A DNA stretch of 64,000 bases from Phocoena phocoena (taxonomy: Eukaryota > Chordata > Mammalia > Artiodactyla > Phocoenidae), in NCBI RefSeq assembly GCF_963924675.1, contig NC_089236.1, positions 27,489,319 through 27,553,318 of the forward strand, in the 5' to 3' direction. The notes beneath the pieces are model-generated. The model worked only from the letters and a program-made list of their open reading frames with translations. It did no database searches and was not told the origin of the DNA. Below are positions 12,673 through 24,149 of this stretch, piece after piece; the stretch's first letter is position 1; the number at the start of each line of letters is the position of its first letter. The position numbers and the translations under genes are program-made.

Positions 12673-13453
12673 TGCTTAACTTACTGTTTGGGGTCTCCTT
12701 TTTGCAGGCTGCAGGTTTATAATTCCCTTTGAATTTTGTGTCTGCCCGCAGTGGCTGAGGTTGGTTCAGTGGGTTGTGTAGGCTTCCTGGTGGAAGGAAC
12801 TAGTGCCTGTGTTCTGCTGGTTGAGGTTGGATCTTGTCTTTCTGGTGGGCAGGACTGTGTCTGGTGGTGTCTTTTAGGGTGTCTGTGGACTTATTATGAC
12901 TTTAGGCAGCCTCTCTGCTAATGGGTTGAGATATGTTCCTGTCGTGCTAATTGTTTGACATGGGGCGTCCAGCACTGTAGCTGTTGGTTGTTGAGTGAAG
13001 CTGAGTCTTAGTGTTGAGATGGAGATCTCTGGGACAGCTTTCACCATTTGATATTACATGGAGCTTGGAAGTCTCTCATGGACCAATATTCTGAACTTGG
13101 CTCCCCCACCTCTGAGGCACAGGCCTGTCACCCGTCCAGAGTGTCAATACCCTGTCAGCCACACAGCTCAGAAGGAAAGCGAGAAAATAAAATGATAATA
13201 ATAATAAAGTTATTAAAATTAAAAATTATTAAAAAATAAAAAGCAATAAAACAGAAAGAAAGAAGAGAGAAACCAAGCCAAAAAAAACAAAACAAAAGAA
13301 AAACAGACCAATGATAACAGGTAGTAAAAACTATTCAAAGAAAAGGAACAGACACACAGAATGCTAGAACAAATGATAAAAGCAAAGCTATACAGACAAA
13401 ATCATCCAAAAAAGTATACACATACACACTCACGATAAGAGAAACAGGAAAAA

Positions 13454-13507
<54 letters not shown>

Positions 13508-14696
13508 TTGCTCCCAAAGTTCACTGCTTCAATTTTGGGATGATTTGTTGTCTATTCAGGCATTCTACAGAGGCAGAGTACATCAAGTTGATTTTGGTGA
13601 TTTAGTCAGATCCTCCTGAGGCTGCTGGAGGAAATTTCCTTTTCTCCTCTTTGTTCGCACAGCTCCTGGGGTTCAGCTTTCGATTGCCCCCACCTCTGTT
13701 TATAGGTTGCCTGAGGGCATCTGTTCCTGCTCAGACAGGATGGGGTTAAAGTAGCAGTTGATTAGGGAGCTCTGGCTCACTCAGGCTGGGGGGAAGGAGG
13801 GGAACAGAATTCGGGGCAAGCCTGTGGTGGCAGAGGCCGGCTTGACGTTGCAACAACCTGAGGCATGCTGTGTGTTTTCCCGGGGAAGTTGTCCCTGGAT
13901 CTTGGGACCCTGACAGTGGCGGGCTGCTCAGGCTTCCACGAGAGGAGGTGTGGATAGTGACCTGTGCTTGCACACAGGATTCTTGGTGGCTGCTGCAGCA
14001 GCATTAGCATCTCATGCCCGTCTTTGGGGTCTGTGTTGATAGCCACGACACACGCCCATCTCTGGAGCTCGTTTAGGTGGTGCTCTGAATCCCCTCTCCT
14101 CGTGCACCTCAAAACAATGGTCTCTTGCCTCTTAGGCAGTTCCAAGCTTTTTCCCCGACTCCTTCCCGGCTAGCTGTGGTGCACTAGCCCCCTTCAGGCT
14201 GTGTTCACACCGACAACACCAGTGCTCTCCTTGTGCTCTGACCAAAGCCCGAGCCTCAGATCCCAGCCCCGCCTGCCCCGGCGGGTGAGCAGACAACCCT
14301 CTTGGGCTGGTGAGCGCCAGTCAGCACCGATCTTCTGTGTGAGAATCTCTCTGCTTTGCCCTCCACACCCCTGTTGCTATGCTCTCCTCTGCGGCTCCAC
14401 CACCCACAGTCTCCGCCTGCAAAGGGGCTTCCTAGTGTGTGGAAACCTTTCCTCCTTCACATCTCCCTCCCACTGGTGCAGGTCCCATCCCTATTCTTTT
14501 GTCTCTGTTTTTTTCTTTTTTTCTTTTGCCCTACCCAGGTACATGGGGAGTTTCTTGCCTTTTGGGAGGTCTGAGGTCTTCTGCCAGCGTTCAGTAGGTG
14601 TTCTGTAGGAGTTGTTCCACATGTAGATGTATTTCTGATGTTTTTGTGGGGAGGAAGGTGATCTCCACGTCTTACTCTTCTGCCATCTTGATGGCC
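12673..14696 (-). promoter_or_regulatory. L1 5' UTR (internal promoter region)
   Basis: This is about 2 kb upstream of ORF1, clearly more GC- and CpG-rich than the rest of the window (especially 13780-14420). The family's internal promoter lies in such a 5' UTR. It includes an A-rich patch at 13190-13460 and a (TA)n at 13459-13505. The longer open frames in it on both strands (such as 13777-14145 and 14201-14608) have no protein resemblance and come from the raised GC content. Whether any promoter activity remains cannot be read from the sequence. Confidence 0.7.
13459..13505. repeat. (TA)n microsatellite
   Basis: About 23 uninterrupted TA units follow an A-rich run inside the L1 5' UTR. A perfect array of this length is likely to be polymorphic. 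Confidence 0.95.
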
Positions 14697-14835
14697 TCTC
14701 TCTGTAGTTAAGTATTAATCTTTTCTGTCTAATATATTTGCACCTAAGTTTAAGCCCTTGTTTCCTCTCACATTCAGTTTTACAAAACAGTTTCTAATTA
14801 GTCTCCACAACCTTAGTTTTCTCTCCATTTCCTCA

Positions 14836-15470
14836 ATTCCTATTTATTGAGTAGTTTGTACACACCTGGCATGGTTCTAGGTATTGTGGGCACAGAAGTT
14901 TCTCTCTCCCTGCTCTACTGCAGTTGTCACAGGCATGGGAGACACACTACAAAGAAATAAACAGACATATATCCTATGGTAGGATAAGAGTGATAAATAT
15001 GAGTTGAGCAGGGCAAAAGCACTGAAAGTTAGATGAAAGTTATAATAGAATGGTTATTTATAATAAAGTTAAAGTGAATTAGAACAGACACTTGAAGGAG
15101 GCAGGGGAGTGACTTGGGTATAAAACTGGGAAACAATATTCCCTGGAACAGGAATAGGAAGGCAGAGTGTGAGGATGCTCTCTGTGGTAAAAGAGCAGTG
15201 TGTATGGAACAGAATTAGGGAGAGAGAGACAGAGAGAGAGCAGAGAGAGAGAGAGAGAGAGAGAAGAGGAGATAAAAATAAAGAGATAGTAGAGATTACA
15301 CCAAGGTTCTCAAAGGTCAACATAAGGATTTTAGCTTTTCCTCTGAGTGAATTGAGAAGCCACTGCAAATTATTAATAATTAGAGAAGTGACATCAGGAC
15401 TCTATTTTAGAAAAATCACTCTGTCTACTGTGTTTTCATCTAGAACACTGCTGGTCATCTTTTAAAGATA
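14836..15470 (+). repeat. Ancient interspersed repeat (unassigned) with a GA microsatellite
   Basis: 'cacacctggcatggttctaggtattgtgggcacagaag' and the later 'gattttagcttttcctctgagtgaattgagaagccactgcaaa' follow the order of a common, very old mammalian repeat whose name I cannot assign with certainty. A purine-rich (GA)n block occupies about 15218-15270. Confidence 0.45.
15218..15270. repeat. (GA)n microsatellite
   Basis: A run of GAGA units with a few CA interruptions, purely purine except at the interruptions. On the other strand it produces the serine/leucine-rich open frame near 15069-15368, which is not a gene. Confidence 0.9.
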
Positions 15471-15869
15471 CAACATCAATCAGACTACTTACTTAGTCAT
15501 AAACCCACAGCACTTCCTCCTCACACCTCATTGGTTTCAGCTTCTATTTAGCAGCAGCAGTGGGACAGAGGTGACAGTGGTAGTAATAGTCATAGTAATA
15601 GTCTCTACTCCATGACCACCTGCTCTAGAGATCTCTAGATCGATGGAGTATTTGATTTTTAATTTAATTCTCCCAGAGAACCCTTTACTTATTTCTAATG
15701 CAATAACCATTTATATCTCGATGGACATTAATGTTCTATACAATTTTGGAAATCCTTATCTGTAGAATTAAAAAATGAAACTCTTTGACATTCAAGGCCT
15801 TGATATTGCTGCCACATTTGATTTTTCTCTTTGTGAATGGTCTTTTCTTTACCCACTTCCCATAAGTAA
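15471..15869. other. Unique stretch
   Basis: No gene or named repeat recognised. A short (TAGTAATAG) tandem pattern sits near 15580-15605. Confidence 0.4.
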
Positions 15870-16125
15870 GTTTTATCAATTCTTCAAGCTTTGCTTAAGT
15901 CTTACTCTCCGTTGGAAGTCTTACCTGACTTTTTTCATGGAAGTAAACTCCTTCTCTTATGATTTTCCATGATGTTGATTCATACTATTTTATGTCACTT
16001 AGCACTGATTATATTCTATCCTATACATGGTTAACTCTTTTTTATCCTTAATATGCAAGGATCCATGAGGACAGGATAATCTACCTATATACCTAACATA
16101 ATGACATAAACCTACTAGGAAATAA
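15870..16125 (+). mobile_element. L2 LINE 3' fragment (probable)
   Basis: 'tcttacctgactttttt' and 'aaggatccatgaggacaggataatc' followed by 'ctaggaaataaatacc' keep the order of L2 3' ends (…GGAAGcCTTcCCTGAC…, …tccatGAGgaCAGGg…, …AATAAAT). It is strongly diverged. Confidence 0.5.
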
Positions 16126-17696
16126 ATACCTAAGCCAACAGTCAGCTTATTCTTTTAAGGGTTATATCTATTCTGATTACATGTATCATTTATTTCCATG
16201 ATTCAGTTGTAATCTCTTTTAAATAAAAACTTATGTTTGTCCCTTTAATATGTCCCCCATGTGTCTCACGTGGACATCTGTAAATTTCCCTTCAAGTCTT
16301 CAAAAGTTTATCAACTGAATGGTCAATTAATCCTCCAGGATGGAGAAATTTGCCAGTAGGTTAAAAGATTAAAATCATCCCTAGGGCTCCATTGTGAAAG
16401 AGAGATTTCTTAGCTTCAAAATGTTTGTGAAATGCCCCATGCACTGAGGAAAGATAGTGAGACCAGACTCTCTAAATAGCTGAGATGCCACAATTGGGGT
16501 CAAAAAGCTTAATCTTTCCTATCATATTGTTATTGCTCTGGCAAGCTTTGATACACTCCAGAGGGAACTGTCATTTTATCTTTCTTATTCCACAGGTCGG
16601 AAAACAGCCTGGTAGAGAGTACATTGAAGTAAGAGGAAGAGGTGATATAAAACCTCCATTTTACTGAGTCTTAGAATGTTACATGAAGGTGTAATATCTT
16701 GATTATTCAATTGTAGAAATGTAGGTAAATTGCAGGAAAATCAATTAATTATAACATACAAATTTATTTTTAACTTTGACATTTTTATAATGTTACTTCA
16801 CTTATACAAATTAATACTGTACATCAAATAAGTTAGATAGAAATCTACACATAAAATAATGTTTTCATAAATCTTTGTATCAGTTAATTAAGAAAAAAAG
16901 TATAATCCAATAACGAAGCATTTTCCAATTTGCAAATAAACACAGGCGAATGATATGGAAAATTGTCAATACATGGTTTATGCAGACCAAAGCCAGATCA
17001 TTTCATGTTCAAATACTATCTTACTATTTAAATTGTACATTATTATAATCTTACTATTTGCCCAAGGTAGGAGAGGAGACAGACCTAAATTTAGGAAAGA
17101 ATGAAAGATTCAAGATTTCAGTCTAAAACACAGATATAAGAGCCCAGATTAGACAGGAAAATGTATTCAAAGTTACATAGAGCAGGTGAGATTGACAAAC
17201 AGTTTAGTCCAAGTAGTAAAATTATATTAATATGTCCTAGTAATGCTGGTCTGTCAAAATATTATGAATAACATTATTTTTCTTCTCCTTAGAATCATTG
17301 AGTTTACAATTCCAATAAGGGAAAAATAAGAGTTTGGCAAAAATTTGAGCAGCATAACTTACTTTTTAAAAAAATCTAATGCAGATGCCTTAATGGTCTT
17401 TGAAGCAGTAAGGAAAGATAGAAGGTTTTTAATTTGATGGAAGTAACATTAGCAGTGAGTAATTTTATTAGAGTTACACAAAAGAAGAGATTGGCTGGGA
17501 CATAGTTCAGAAAGTAATTGCAGTATTAAAAAAAAATTTTAAGGGAATGAAAAATCTTTAAACCTTTGGGTTTATTTATCTGATCTATGATAAGGCTACA
17601 TCTAGAACTTGTTCCTCTTGAGCTGATAAAGTCTTTTTCATTTAGTTTGCAGGTATCTTGTTATCTATAATTCATTAAACTACTGCTTTGTAAATA
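16126..17696. other. About 1.6 kb of unique AT-rich DNA
   Basis: No gene, RNA or repeat recognised. The open frame at 16485-16667 has no recognisable content. Confidence 0.4.
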
Positions 17697-18010
17697 CAGT
17701 TGGCCCTCCATATCCTCAGGTTCCACATGCATGGATTCAATCCACCTTGGGTCAAAAATATTTTTTAAAAAATTCTAGAATGTACCAAAAAGCAAAACTT
17801 TAATTTGTTGCATGCTGACAACATTTACATAGCATTTACATTGTATTAGGCATTATAAGTAATCTAAAGGTAATTTAAATATATGGGAGGTTACAAATAG
17901 CCTATATGAGATTACTCCATTTTATATGAGACTTGAACATCCATGGATTTTGATTTCTATGGGGGGTCCTGAAGCCAATCTCCCATGGATGCCAAAGGAT
18001 GACTCTTAAA
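17697..18010 (+). mobile_element. MER2-like non-autonomous DNA transposon (TcMar-Tigger)
   Basis: The 5' end CAGTTGGCCCTCCATATCC and the 3' end CCATGGATGCCAAAGGATGA are imperfect inverted repeats of each other. The interior (GATTCAATCCACCTTGGGTC, CCAAAAAGCAAAACTTTAAT, GCATTTACATTGTATTAGGC) follows the MER2/Tigger pattern. The element is preceded by TA, the target of this superfamily. At about 310 bp it is close to the usual size, with no coding part. Confidence 0.8.
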
Positions 18011-18420
18011 TAACTTTTCTTGAAAGCACTAGACAACAGAAATAATTCTTCTTTACAATAAAATTTATTGACTGCTGTTTTTTTCTTTTAATTTTTGTTC
18101 ATTCTATCTCTCTGTTCTGAAAAAAACTAAAATACTAAGTAAATAAAGTACCAGCCTTTCTCAGGGTAAAACAGGAAGAATAAAAAACAACTGAAGGTCC
18201 TGCATTTTCTTGTCATTTTTATGAAATGAAAATTTGTCACATTTATCCTTACAATTTTAGAAGACTAAATGTTACTTTGGTATGTCCAAAGAAACTTTTT
18301 ATAAAATAACTTGCTTTTTAATATTATTGTTTAGAGATTTGCATTGAGTTCTAGAATGACAGCATGATATTCACCTTGCAGACCTCTCTTTAAAGCCTAC
18401 AGTAATCCTAACTGAAAAGA
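18011..18420. other. Unique stretch
   Basis: Nothing recognised; AT-rich. Confidence 0.4.
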
Positions 18421-18427
18421 AGACTGA

Positions 18428-18636
18428 GGGCTTCCCTGGGAGCACAGTGGTTGAGAGTCCACCTGCCAATGCAGGAGATACGGGTTCGTGCCCCAGTCCG
18501 GGAAGATCCCACATGCCGCATAGCGGCTGGGGCCGTAAGCCATGGCTGCTGAGCCTGTGCATCTGGAACCTGTGCTCTGCAACGGGAGAGGCCACAAGAG
18601 TGAGAGGCCCACGTACCGCAAAAAAAAAAAAAAAAA
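18428..18636 (+). mobile_element. CHR SINE
   Basis: The head GGGCTTCCCTGGGAGCACAG, A box (agcacagtggttgag), B box (gggttcgtgcc at about 18481) and the non-tRNA body (gccatggctgctgagcctgtgc) are all present, followed by A17 at 18620-18636. Flanks 'aagaagactga' and 'aaggagattga' look like a worn TSD. The tRNA-Glu-like head is pseudogenic, not a tRNA gene. Confidence 0.95.
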
Positions 18637-18639
18637 GGA

Positions 18640-20744
18640 GATTGAAATTAGAGAAAGATAATGATGTTTTAAATGTTTTTCTAACTTTGTAGTTATTCAA
18701 AAGTGGTTATTCCCTTATTTTAAATTTTGAAACAAAGTATTTTAAAAATATTAAAAAGATGTAACTTTTGATGAAAATTACTTTTTGCCAGTATTATAAA
18801 AATATTATCTATATTAAGAAGCTTTTTATCAGGTAAGATGAGCCTCTTTTTATCTGCAACAGTAACAGTTATCTGGCCTTGAATTAAATTCATGGCAACT
18901 ACAGAGCATTACAGTCTAGATGAGCATATAACTCTAGTGTTGGACCTAAGTCCTCACCTTTCCTGGAGAAGCTTAGATTAGAAGTGTTTATCTAGAAGAG
19001 TGTGGAGTGGGAGGATTAAAGTGTTCATACATTGTTCTAGCATATGCAAAGGCTTTTGCATCCTCTGTTTATGAAACAGTGTATGGAGAACTGAAATTTA
19101 ATGAAACATAAAGGAAGTAAGTCAATTATGAGACTTTGAGCCTATGAAAGGTCAAATAGATGTAGTGGATCAGGTCAAACAAGCAAATAGCACATCCACA
19201 CTCAACGATTGAGCTTCCTGATATACAAAGCACTGTCCAGGGTGCTGAGGACAATCACAGATGCACAGACCATTCTCCCTGCCCTTAGAAAGCTTTAAAA
19301 TTGTTCAGGGAAATGATACTCATAGAGCATTAAAATCCAAAACAGTATAAATATCAAAGATGTATTTAAAAGACATATAAAATAGATTTTTGCATATGAA
19401 CAGTGAAAGCATATAGCTTACGGTAGCATCTTCTGAAACAAAAGGGATGTCAAATGTAATTCTAAACACTTAGAATTTTCACTTTAAATTCCTGTTTGTT
19501 TGGGTTTTTTTTGGTGGAATGAAACAAAAGCTGTCTTCTAGATGTTTAACACTCTCCATCATTTTTTAGTGCTGTACTTCATCATCATCAACTTGTTTTC
19601 CTTTCAATTTACTAAGGCTTGTCTGGTTTTCAAGTCCCTAAAGGAAAAATGAGTAGATGATTATGCTATTTGGAATAATTCAACAGTGACAGGGTAACTA
19701 ATGGCTTGAAAGAGTTAATTAATCCTGTTCTCTGATGTGCTTTCCTATTCTTAAAGTGTTGTTTGGATTTAAGTATGTGTCACTATACGATTTTATTCAT
19801 TTAGGAAATAGTTTGAGAGGACTTATGCTTAAAATCCTTTTAAGCAGACATGTATGAAAGGGAAAAATACTGATACAAGAAAGGCCATGATTAAGCACAG
19901 AAGACATAATGAAGACAATCAAGAAAATTTCAAAAACCTATCATATCCTCTGTGAAAATTGTGTTCTGAAATCCTTTCAACTGTATCCAGAAATACGGAC
20001 AGACTTTAGAATATAATCACTGGAATAAAGTAGAATGAGGGAGAATTGAAAAGAACAATTTTTGTCTCTCTCATCTCTTCTATGACAAGAGACATGATAT
20101 TTTGTTTGTGGTCACACAAGATCTTTCAAATGATCTTGTGAGAGAGCATTTTAATCTCTCTCTGCATTCAGCACTACATTTGGTATTTTATGGTGTTTTG
20201 TTTCAAATGATGCCCCAATGTAGGGAAAAGGCGAAAAGAATAGCATTTTAGTTGAGAAGCACAAGGCGGTTTTAATGCTTCCTTTCACTGGCTTTCAGTA
20301 GACACTAAATTCTGTTGAAAAGCATTTACCAAGAGGGCTACTCTTTGGAGAAACAAATTTTTGAGGGAAATTAAAAAATGTTTTTAAAATTTTATTTCAC
20401 CCAGAAAATTAAAGGTAGATCAATTGTTATGCCAACAATGGATCTGTTTTCTGTTCTTTTCTCCTTGGAGTCAAGTATTTAGTTCTGTGTTTCCTATATT
20501 GAAAGAGACCACACCGAGCAAGAATAGCAGTTATCTTTTGCATTTAGTGTGAATTGAAAAGGGAATTTTAAAAAATCAGTTTTTTTAGAGTTACATGTAA
20601 TTTTAGACTAAAATAATTTTATTCACCTTGATCACCTACCTTGTTAAATGAATTGAAACACAGATAATTTTGAAATTCTTTAATACTTTAAAAGTTTATT
20701 CAGAAGGCAAAAATATTATTATACTAAACACAAGGACTTCTTTT
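18640..20744. other. About 2.1 kb of repeat-poor unique DNA
   Basis: No gene or repeat recognised in either strand. It is one of the longest stretches in the window without a visible transposon, so it is a reasonable place to look for conserved non-coding elements, although the sequence alone cannot show conservation. Confidence 0.4.
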
Positions 20745-20955
20745 ACTTTGGAGCCAGACTGGCTGTAAATCCTAGCTATGCCATGTTCTGTGATCTTGGG
20801 CAGTTTTCCTAAATACCTGTGACTGCTTTGTGACTAAAAAACTAAAAGATCCTGCATGCCGCAACTAAGACCTGGTGCAGCCAAATAAATAAATGGAAAT
20901 AATAATAATAAAAACAACTATCTCACACTTTCTTGTATGAAGATTAAATGAGTTT
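20745..20955 (+). mobile_element. MIR SINE, interrupted
   Basis: The left part 'ttggagccagactggctgtaaatcctagctatgcc…tgtgatcttgggcag' is the MIR 5' and core region. The right part 'atgaagattaaatgag' is its 3' region. A SINE tail fragment at 20848-20914 lies between the two halves. Confidence 0.7.
20848..20914 (+). mobile_element. 3' fragment of a Bov-tA/CHR-1 SINE
   Basis: 'gatcctgcatgccgcaactaagacctggtgcagccaaataaataaa' is the 3' end of the long tRNA-SINE type, with its AAATAAATAAA tail. The head is missing. It splits a MIR copy, so it is the younger element. Confidence 0.75.
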
Positions 20956-20992
20956 GAGTGTGTGTGTGAGAGAGAGACAGAGACAGAGAAAA
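20956..20992. repeat. (TG)n/(GA)n microsatellite
   Basis: 'gagtgtgtgtgtgagagagagacagagacagagaaa' is a short mixed TG then GA array. Confidence 0.8.
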
Positions 20993-21009
20993 AGGTATGT
21001 AAAGAAAGA

Positions 21010-21207
21010 GAATTTAGGTGCTTCCCTGGTGGCACAGTGGTTGAGAGTCCGCCTGCCGATGCAGGGGACACGGGTTCGTGACCCAGTCTGGGAAGATCCC
21101 ATGTGCCGCGGAGCGGCTGGGCCCGTGAGCCATGGCCGCTGAGCCTGCGCGTCCGGAGCCTGTGCTCCGCAACGGGAGAGGCCACAACAGTGAGAGGCCT
21201 GCATACC

Positions 21208-21243
<36 letters not shown>

Positions 21244-21251
21244 CGAATTTA
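21010..21251 (+). mobile_element. CHR SINE with 7-bp TSD and long poly-A
   Basis: The SINE runs from 21017 to about 21244 with all landmarks (head, A and B boxes, body) and a tail of more than 30 A, interrupted only at its very end. The TSD GAATTTA occurs at 21010-21016 and 21245-21251. The well-preserved body and pure tail suggest a fairly young insertion. Confidence 0.95.
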
Positions 21252-21539
21252 TAAGAATACAAAGACAGAGTAAGCTGTAATCAAATATTACATTTATTAA
21301 AACCCTATAAAAAGCATTCCTTCATAATATGAATTAAATGTAATACAATTGAGATTGTCTATTGTTCTTCAAAGGAGGCTTATTCTGGTTTCTGGTCATT
21401 TGAATAATCTCTTAACAATGTAATTCCTTATTATATAAATTTGATTTTTTTTATTCTTCACTTCTAGCAATATGTTCTGGGATTATTATACTATATTTAT
21501 ATGGATATACACATAAACATATACTATTATATTTTTTAC

Positions 21540-22567
21540 AAAAATGAAGCATTTTTTTTCCAAAATATACAAACAGCTCATACAATTCAATATCAAAAAA
21601 ACAACCTAATCAAAAATTGGGCAGAAGATCTAAACAGACATTTCTCCAAAGAAGACACAAAAATGGCCAACAGGCAAATGAAAAGATGTTCAACATCATT
21701 AATTAGAGAAATGCAACTCAAAACCACAATGAGGTATCACCTCACACTTGTTAGAATGGCTGTCATCAAAATGTCTACAAATAATAAATGCTGGAAAGGT
21801 TGTGGAGAAAAGGGAACCCTCTGACACTGTTGGTGGGAATGTAAATTGGTACAACCATCATGGAGAACAGTATAGAGGTTCCTTAAAAAACTAAAAGTAG
21901 AGCTACAATATGATCCAGCAATCACACTCCTGGGCATATATTGAGAAAAGATGAAAACTCTAATTCTAAAATATACATGCACCCCAACATTCATAGTAGC
22001 ACTACTCACAATAGCCAAGACATGGAAGCAACCTAAGTATCCAATGACAGATTAATGGATTAAGATGTGTTCTATATAAATATACACAATGGAATATTAC
22101 TCAGCCATAAGAAATGAAATATTGTCATTTGAAGAAACATGGGTGGACCTAGAGAATACCATACTAAGTGAAGTAAGTCAGACAGATAAAGGCATATATT
22201 ATATGATATCACTTATATGTGGAACCTAAAAACTAATACAAATGAATTTATTTACAGAACAGAAACAGACTCACAGATATAGAAAACAAACTTATGGTTA
22301 CCAAGGAGAAAGAGAGTGGCAAGAGGGATAAATTAGAAATATGGGATCAACAGATACACACTAGTATGTAGAAAGTTGATAAGCAACAGGGATTTACTGT
22401 ATAGCACAGGGAACAATATTCAATAACTTATAATAACCGATAATGGAAAATAATCTGAAAAAATAATATATATATATGTATAACTGAATCACTTTGCTGT
22501 ACACCTGAAACTAACACAATATTGTGAATCAGCTATATTTCATTTAAGAAAAATGAAGCACTTTTTT
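21540..22567 (+). mobile_element. 5'-truncated L1 with intact 19-bp TSD
   Basis: About 1 kb of L1: the ORF2 C-terminus (frame at 21501-21824 with [27 protein letters not shown] and [11 protein letters not shown]) and the 3' UTR, ending at about 22548. The TSD AAAAATGAAGCA plus a T-run is at 21540-21558 and, as AAAAATGAAGCACTTTTTT, at 22549-22567 (one difference). The ORF2 fragment is frameshifted, so it is not functional. Confidence 0.92.
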
Positions 22568-22629
22568 GGCATTAGTCTATATCTTGATATTTTTATTCAA
22601 TATCAGTATCAATTTATATATATTTTCCC

Positions 22630-23085
22630 TATTGCTGGATAACATTAGCAGTTTAAACAGTGCATTTTTATGGTTGTACAATTTCTATAGGTCGGAAGTA
22701 TAGGTCTGGCTTGACTGGGTCCTCTAATATTGGGAATATTCAAGATGCTGCTGGGTTATGATCTCATCTCAGACTCAAGATACTCTTCCAAGCCCATGTG
22801 CTTGTTAATGGAGTCCAGTCCTTGCTGCTGTATGTCTCATAGTTGCTCTTTTCTTCAAGACCAACAAGAGAATCCGATTTCTCTCATCTCTTGATCCTCT
22901 TTAAAAGATTTCACCTGATTAAGTCAGGCCCACCAAGGATAATCTCCCTCTGATTGACTTAAAATCAACTAATCAGGGACTTTAATTACACCTGCAAAAT
23001 CCCTTCACCTTTGCCATATGATGATGTAACTTCTTGTTGCTTCATTGACTATTGAATCTGTCACTCTGTTCTGACTCAGATTTTT
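22630..23085 (-). mobile_element. LTR-like ancient repeat (possibly MaLR/MLT1 class)
   Basis: The stretch has the order 'ctggataacat…cagtttaaacagtgcattttta…tctataggtcggaagtataggtctggc…gggtcctct' and 'ccaccaaggataatctccctctgattg…cacctgcaaaatccc'. That order resembles MaLR-type or other old elements read on the minus strand. The family could not be decided and the ends are unclear. Confidence 0.4.
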
Positions 23086-24044
23086 TTTTCAATTTTGATT
23101 TAGGTTTTTGCTTGTCTCAACACACAGAAGTATGCAACTTAAAACACTGTTACAACATGTGTGCACCATTGTGAAATGTAAGCCAAGACTCAGGAGTGTG
23201 TGTTTATCATGGAGTAAAATTTGTGCAACTCTCCACCATGATATATGATAACCTATGTTGTGTGTCTGAGTAAACCATGTATCTGAATAAACAACTCTCC
23301 TACCACCAAGATCTGACTGTACGCATTTTATCAGATTTGGTTCTTTCAACTGTCATTTAAAATTTTAGTTGAAATGGTCTATATTTTCATTAATAGTCAC
23401 CATACTTTTATTTATGTTTTAGACCTATTAATCATAGATATTGTAAAGTCCTTTGTTGCTACTTGTAAAATTTCTGCCACTGCAGATTCTACCTACTTTT
23501 TCTCCCTCTTGAATATTGGTTATTAGATCCTGTATATTCAAATGACTACTAAGCTTATAATGAATTATAGACATTATGATTAAATGGATCATAGAGAGTC
23601 CAGCGATTTTTCTTCAGAGTGGGTCCACCCTTTCTTTTATTAGACAGATAGAATGAGGAGTTGATCACTTTAACCCAAGCAAGAACTAAAGTAGTTTAAG
23701 GCTGATTTTAAATTTTGATAAGATTTAGTTAACTTTTGGCACTGTTCTGCTTCTAGGGCTCAGACTTTTACATCTTGAAATTGCTTACTTTGTGGTTCCT
23801 TAGTACTCATGCATTCTACCCTCCTTTTAACAGGTTGTTAGATTAGTTCCAGCATTCTTCCCAAAACCACTATGATATTTGCCAAACTTCTCGAGGATCA
23901 TACTGGATATATGTTCATGTAGCTACCTAAAGCACTGCTGATTTTTTTTTTCTGATCCAGGTTTGCCTTCTGCCTGGGACCCACTCAGATATTCTGCCTC
24001 CTACCTACACATAGAATTGACATAGAATTGGTAAATTTCCCTTA
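23086..24044. other. Unique stretch
   Basis: No gene or repeat recognised. The minus-strand open frame at 23089-23349 has no family resemblance. Confidence 0.4.
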
Positions 24045-24145
24045 TTAAAAGGCAAGTATACATATAGCTGATTCACTTTGTTATACAGCAGACACTAACA
24101 CAACATTGTAAAGCAATTATACTCTAATAAATATGTTAAAAAAAA
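24045..24145 (+). mobile_element. L1 3'-end fragment (about 100 bp)
   Basis: 'agctgattcactttgttatacagcagacactaacacaacattgtaaagcaattatactctaataaat' is the last part of an L1 3' UTR, ending in A9. It is an extreme 5' truncation. Confidence 0.85.
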
Positions 24146-24149
24146 ACCT

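Larger units (their letters stand above)
7874..14696 (-). mobile_element. Near full-length L1 retrotransposon (cetacean-type), internally deleted
   Basis: Reading the minus strand 5' to 3': a 5' end at about 14696 (GCCATCAAGATGGCAGAAGA), about 2 kb of 5' UTR, ORF1 N-terminus (about 12672-12205), ORF2 (about 12175-8245), a 3' UTR with the pyrimidine-rich tract near 8000-8020 in complement, and a poly-A tail (T-run 7874-7885). The length of about 6.8 kb includes a 190-bp SINE at 11293-11482. Pieces of every ORF2 domain are visible: endonuclease, reverse transcriptase and the cysteine-rich C-terminus. The element cannot be mobile. ORF2 is cut by many stops and frameshifts and by the SINE, and ORF1 has lost its C-terminal half. 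No convincing TSD was found next to the two ends. Confidence 0.93.

Noticed and set aside
13777..14608. Open frames of 122 and 135 codons on both strands, GC-rich
   Set aside because: They lie in the L1 5' UTR, have no protein resemblance and overlap antisense frames; they reflect base composition.
7856..14715. TSD for the nearly full-length L1 (tgtggtt / tgtagtt)
   Set aside because: Too short and mismatched to distinguish from chance.
15069..15368. Serine/leucine-rich 99-codon frame resembling a signal or membrane protein
   Set aside because: It is the antisense translation of a (GA)n microsatellite.
18428..18500. tRNA-like sequences at SINE heads
   Set aside because: They have A and B boxes but no proper cloverleaf and are fused to SINE bodies; they are not tRNA genes.
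20865..21262. Several 60-106-codon frames around 21 kb (and the same set at 18.5, 28.4 and 62.1 kb)
   Set aside because: All are readings of CHR SINE copies, which are open in several frames by composition.
22630..23085. Firm assignment to a named LTR or DNA-transposon family
   Set aside because: The resemblance is to several old repeats at once; only a low-confidence entry is kept.
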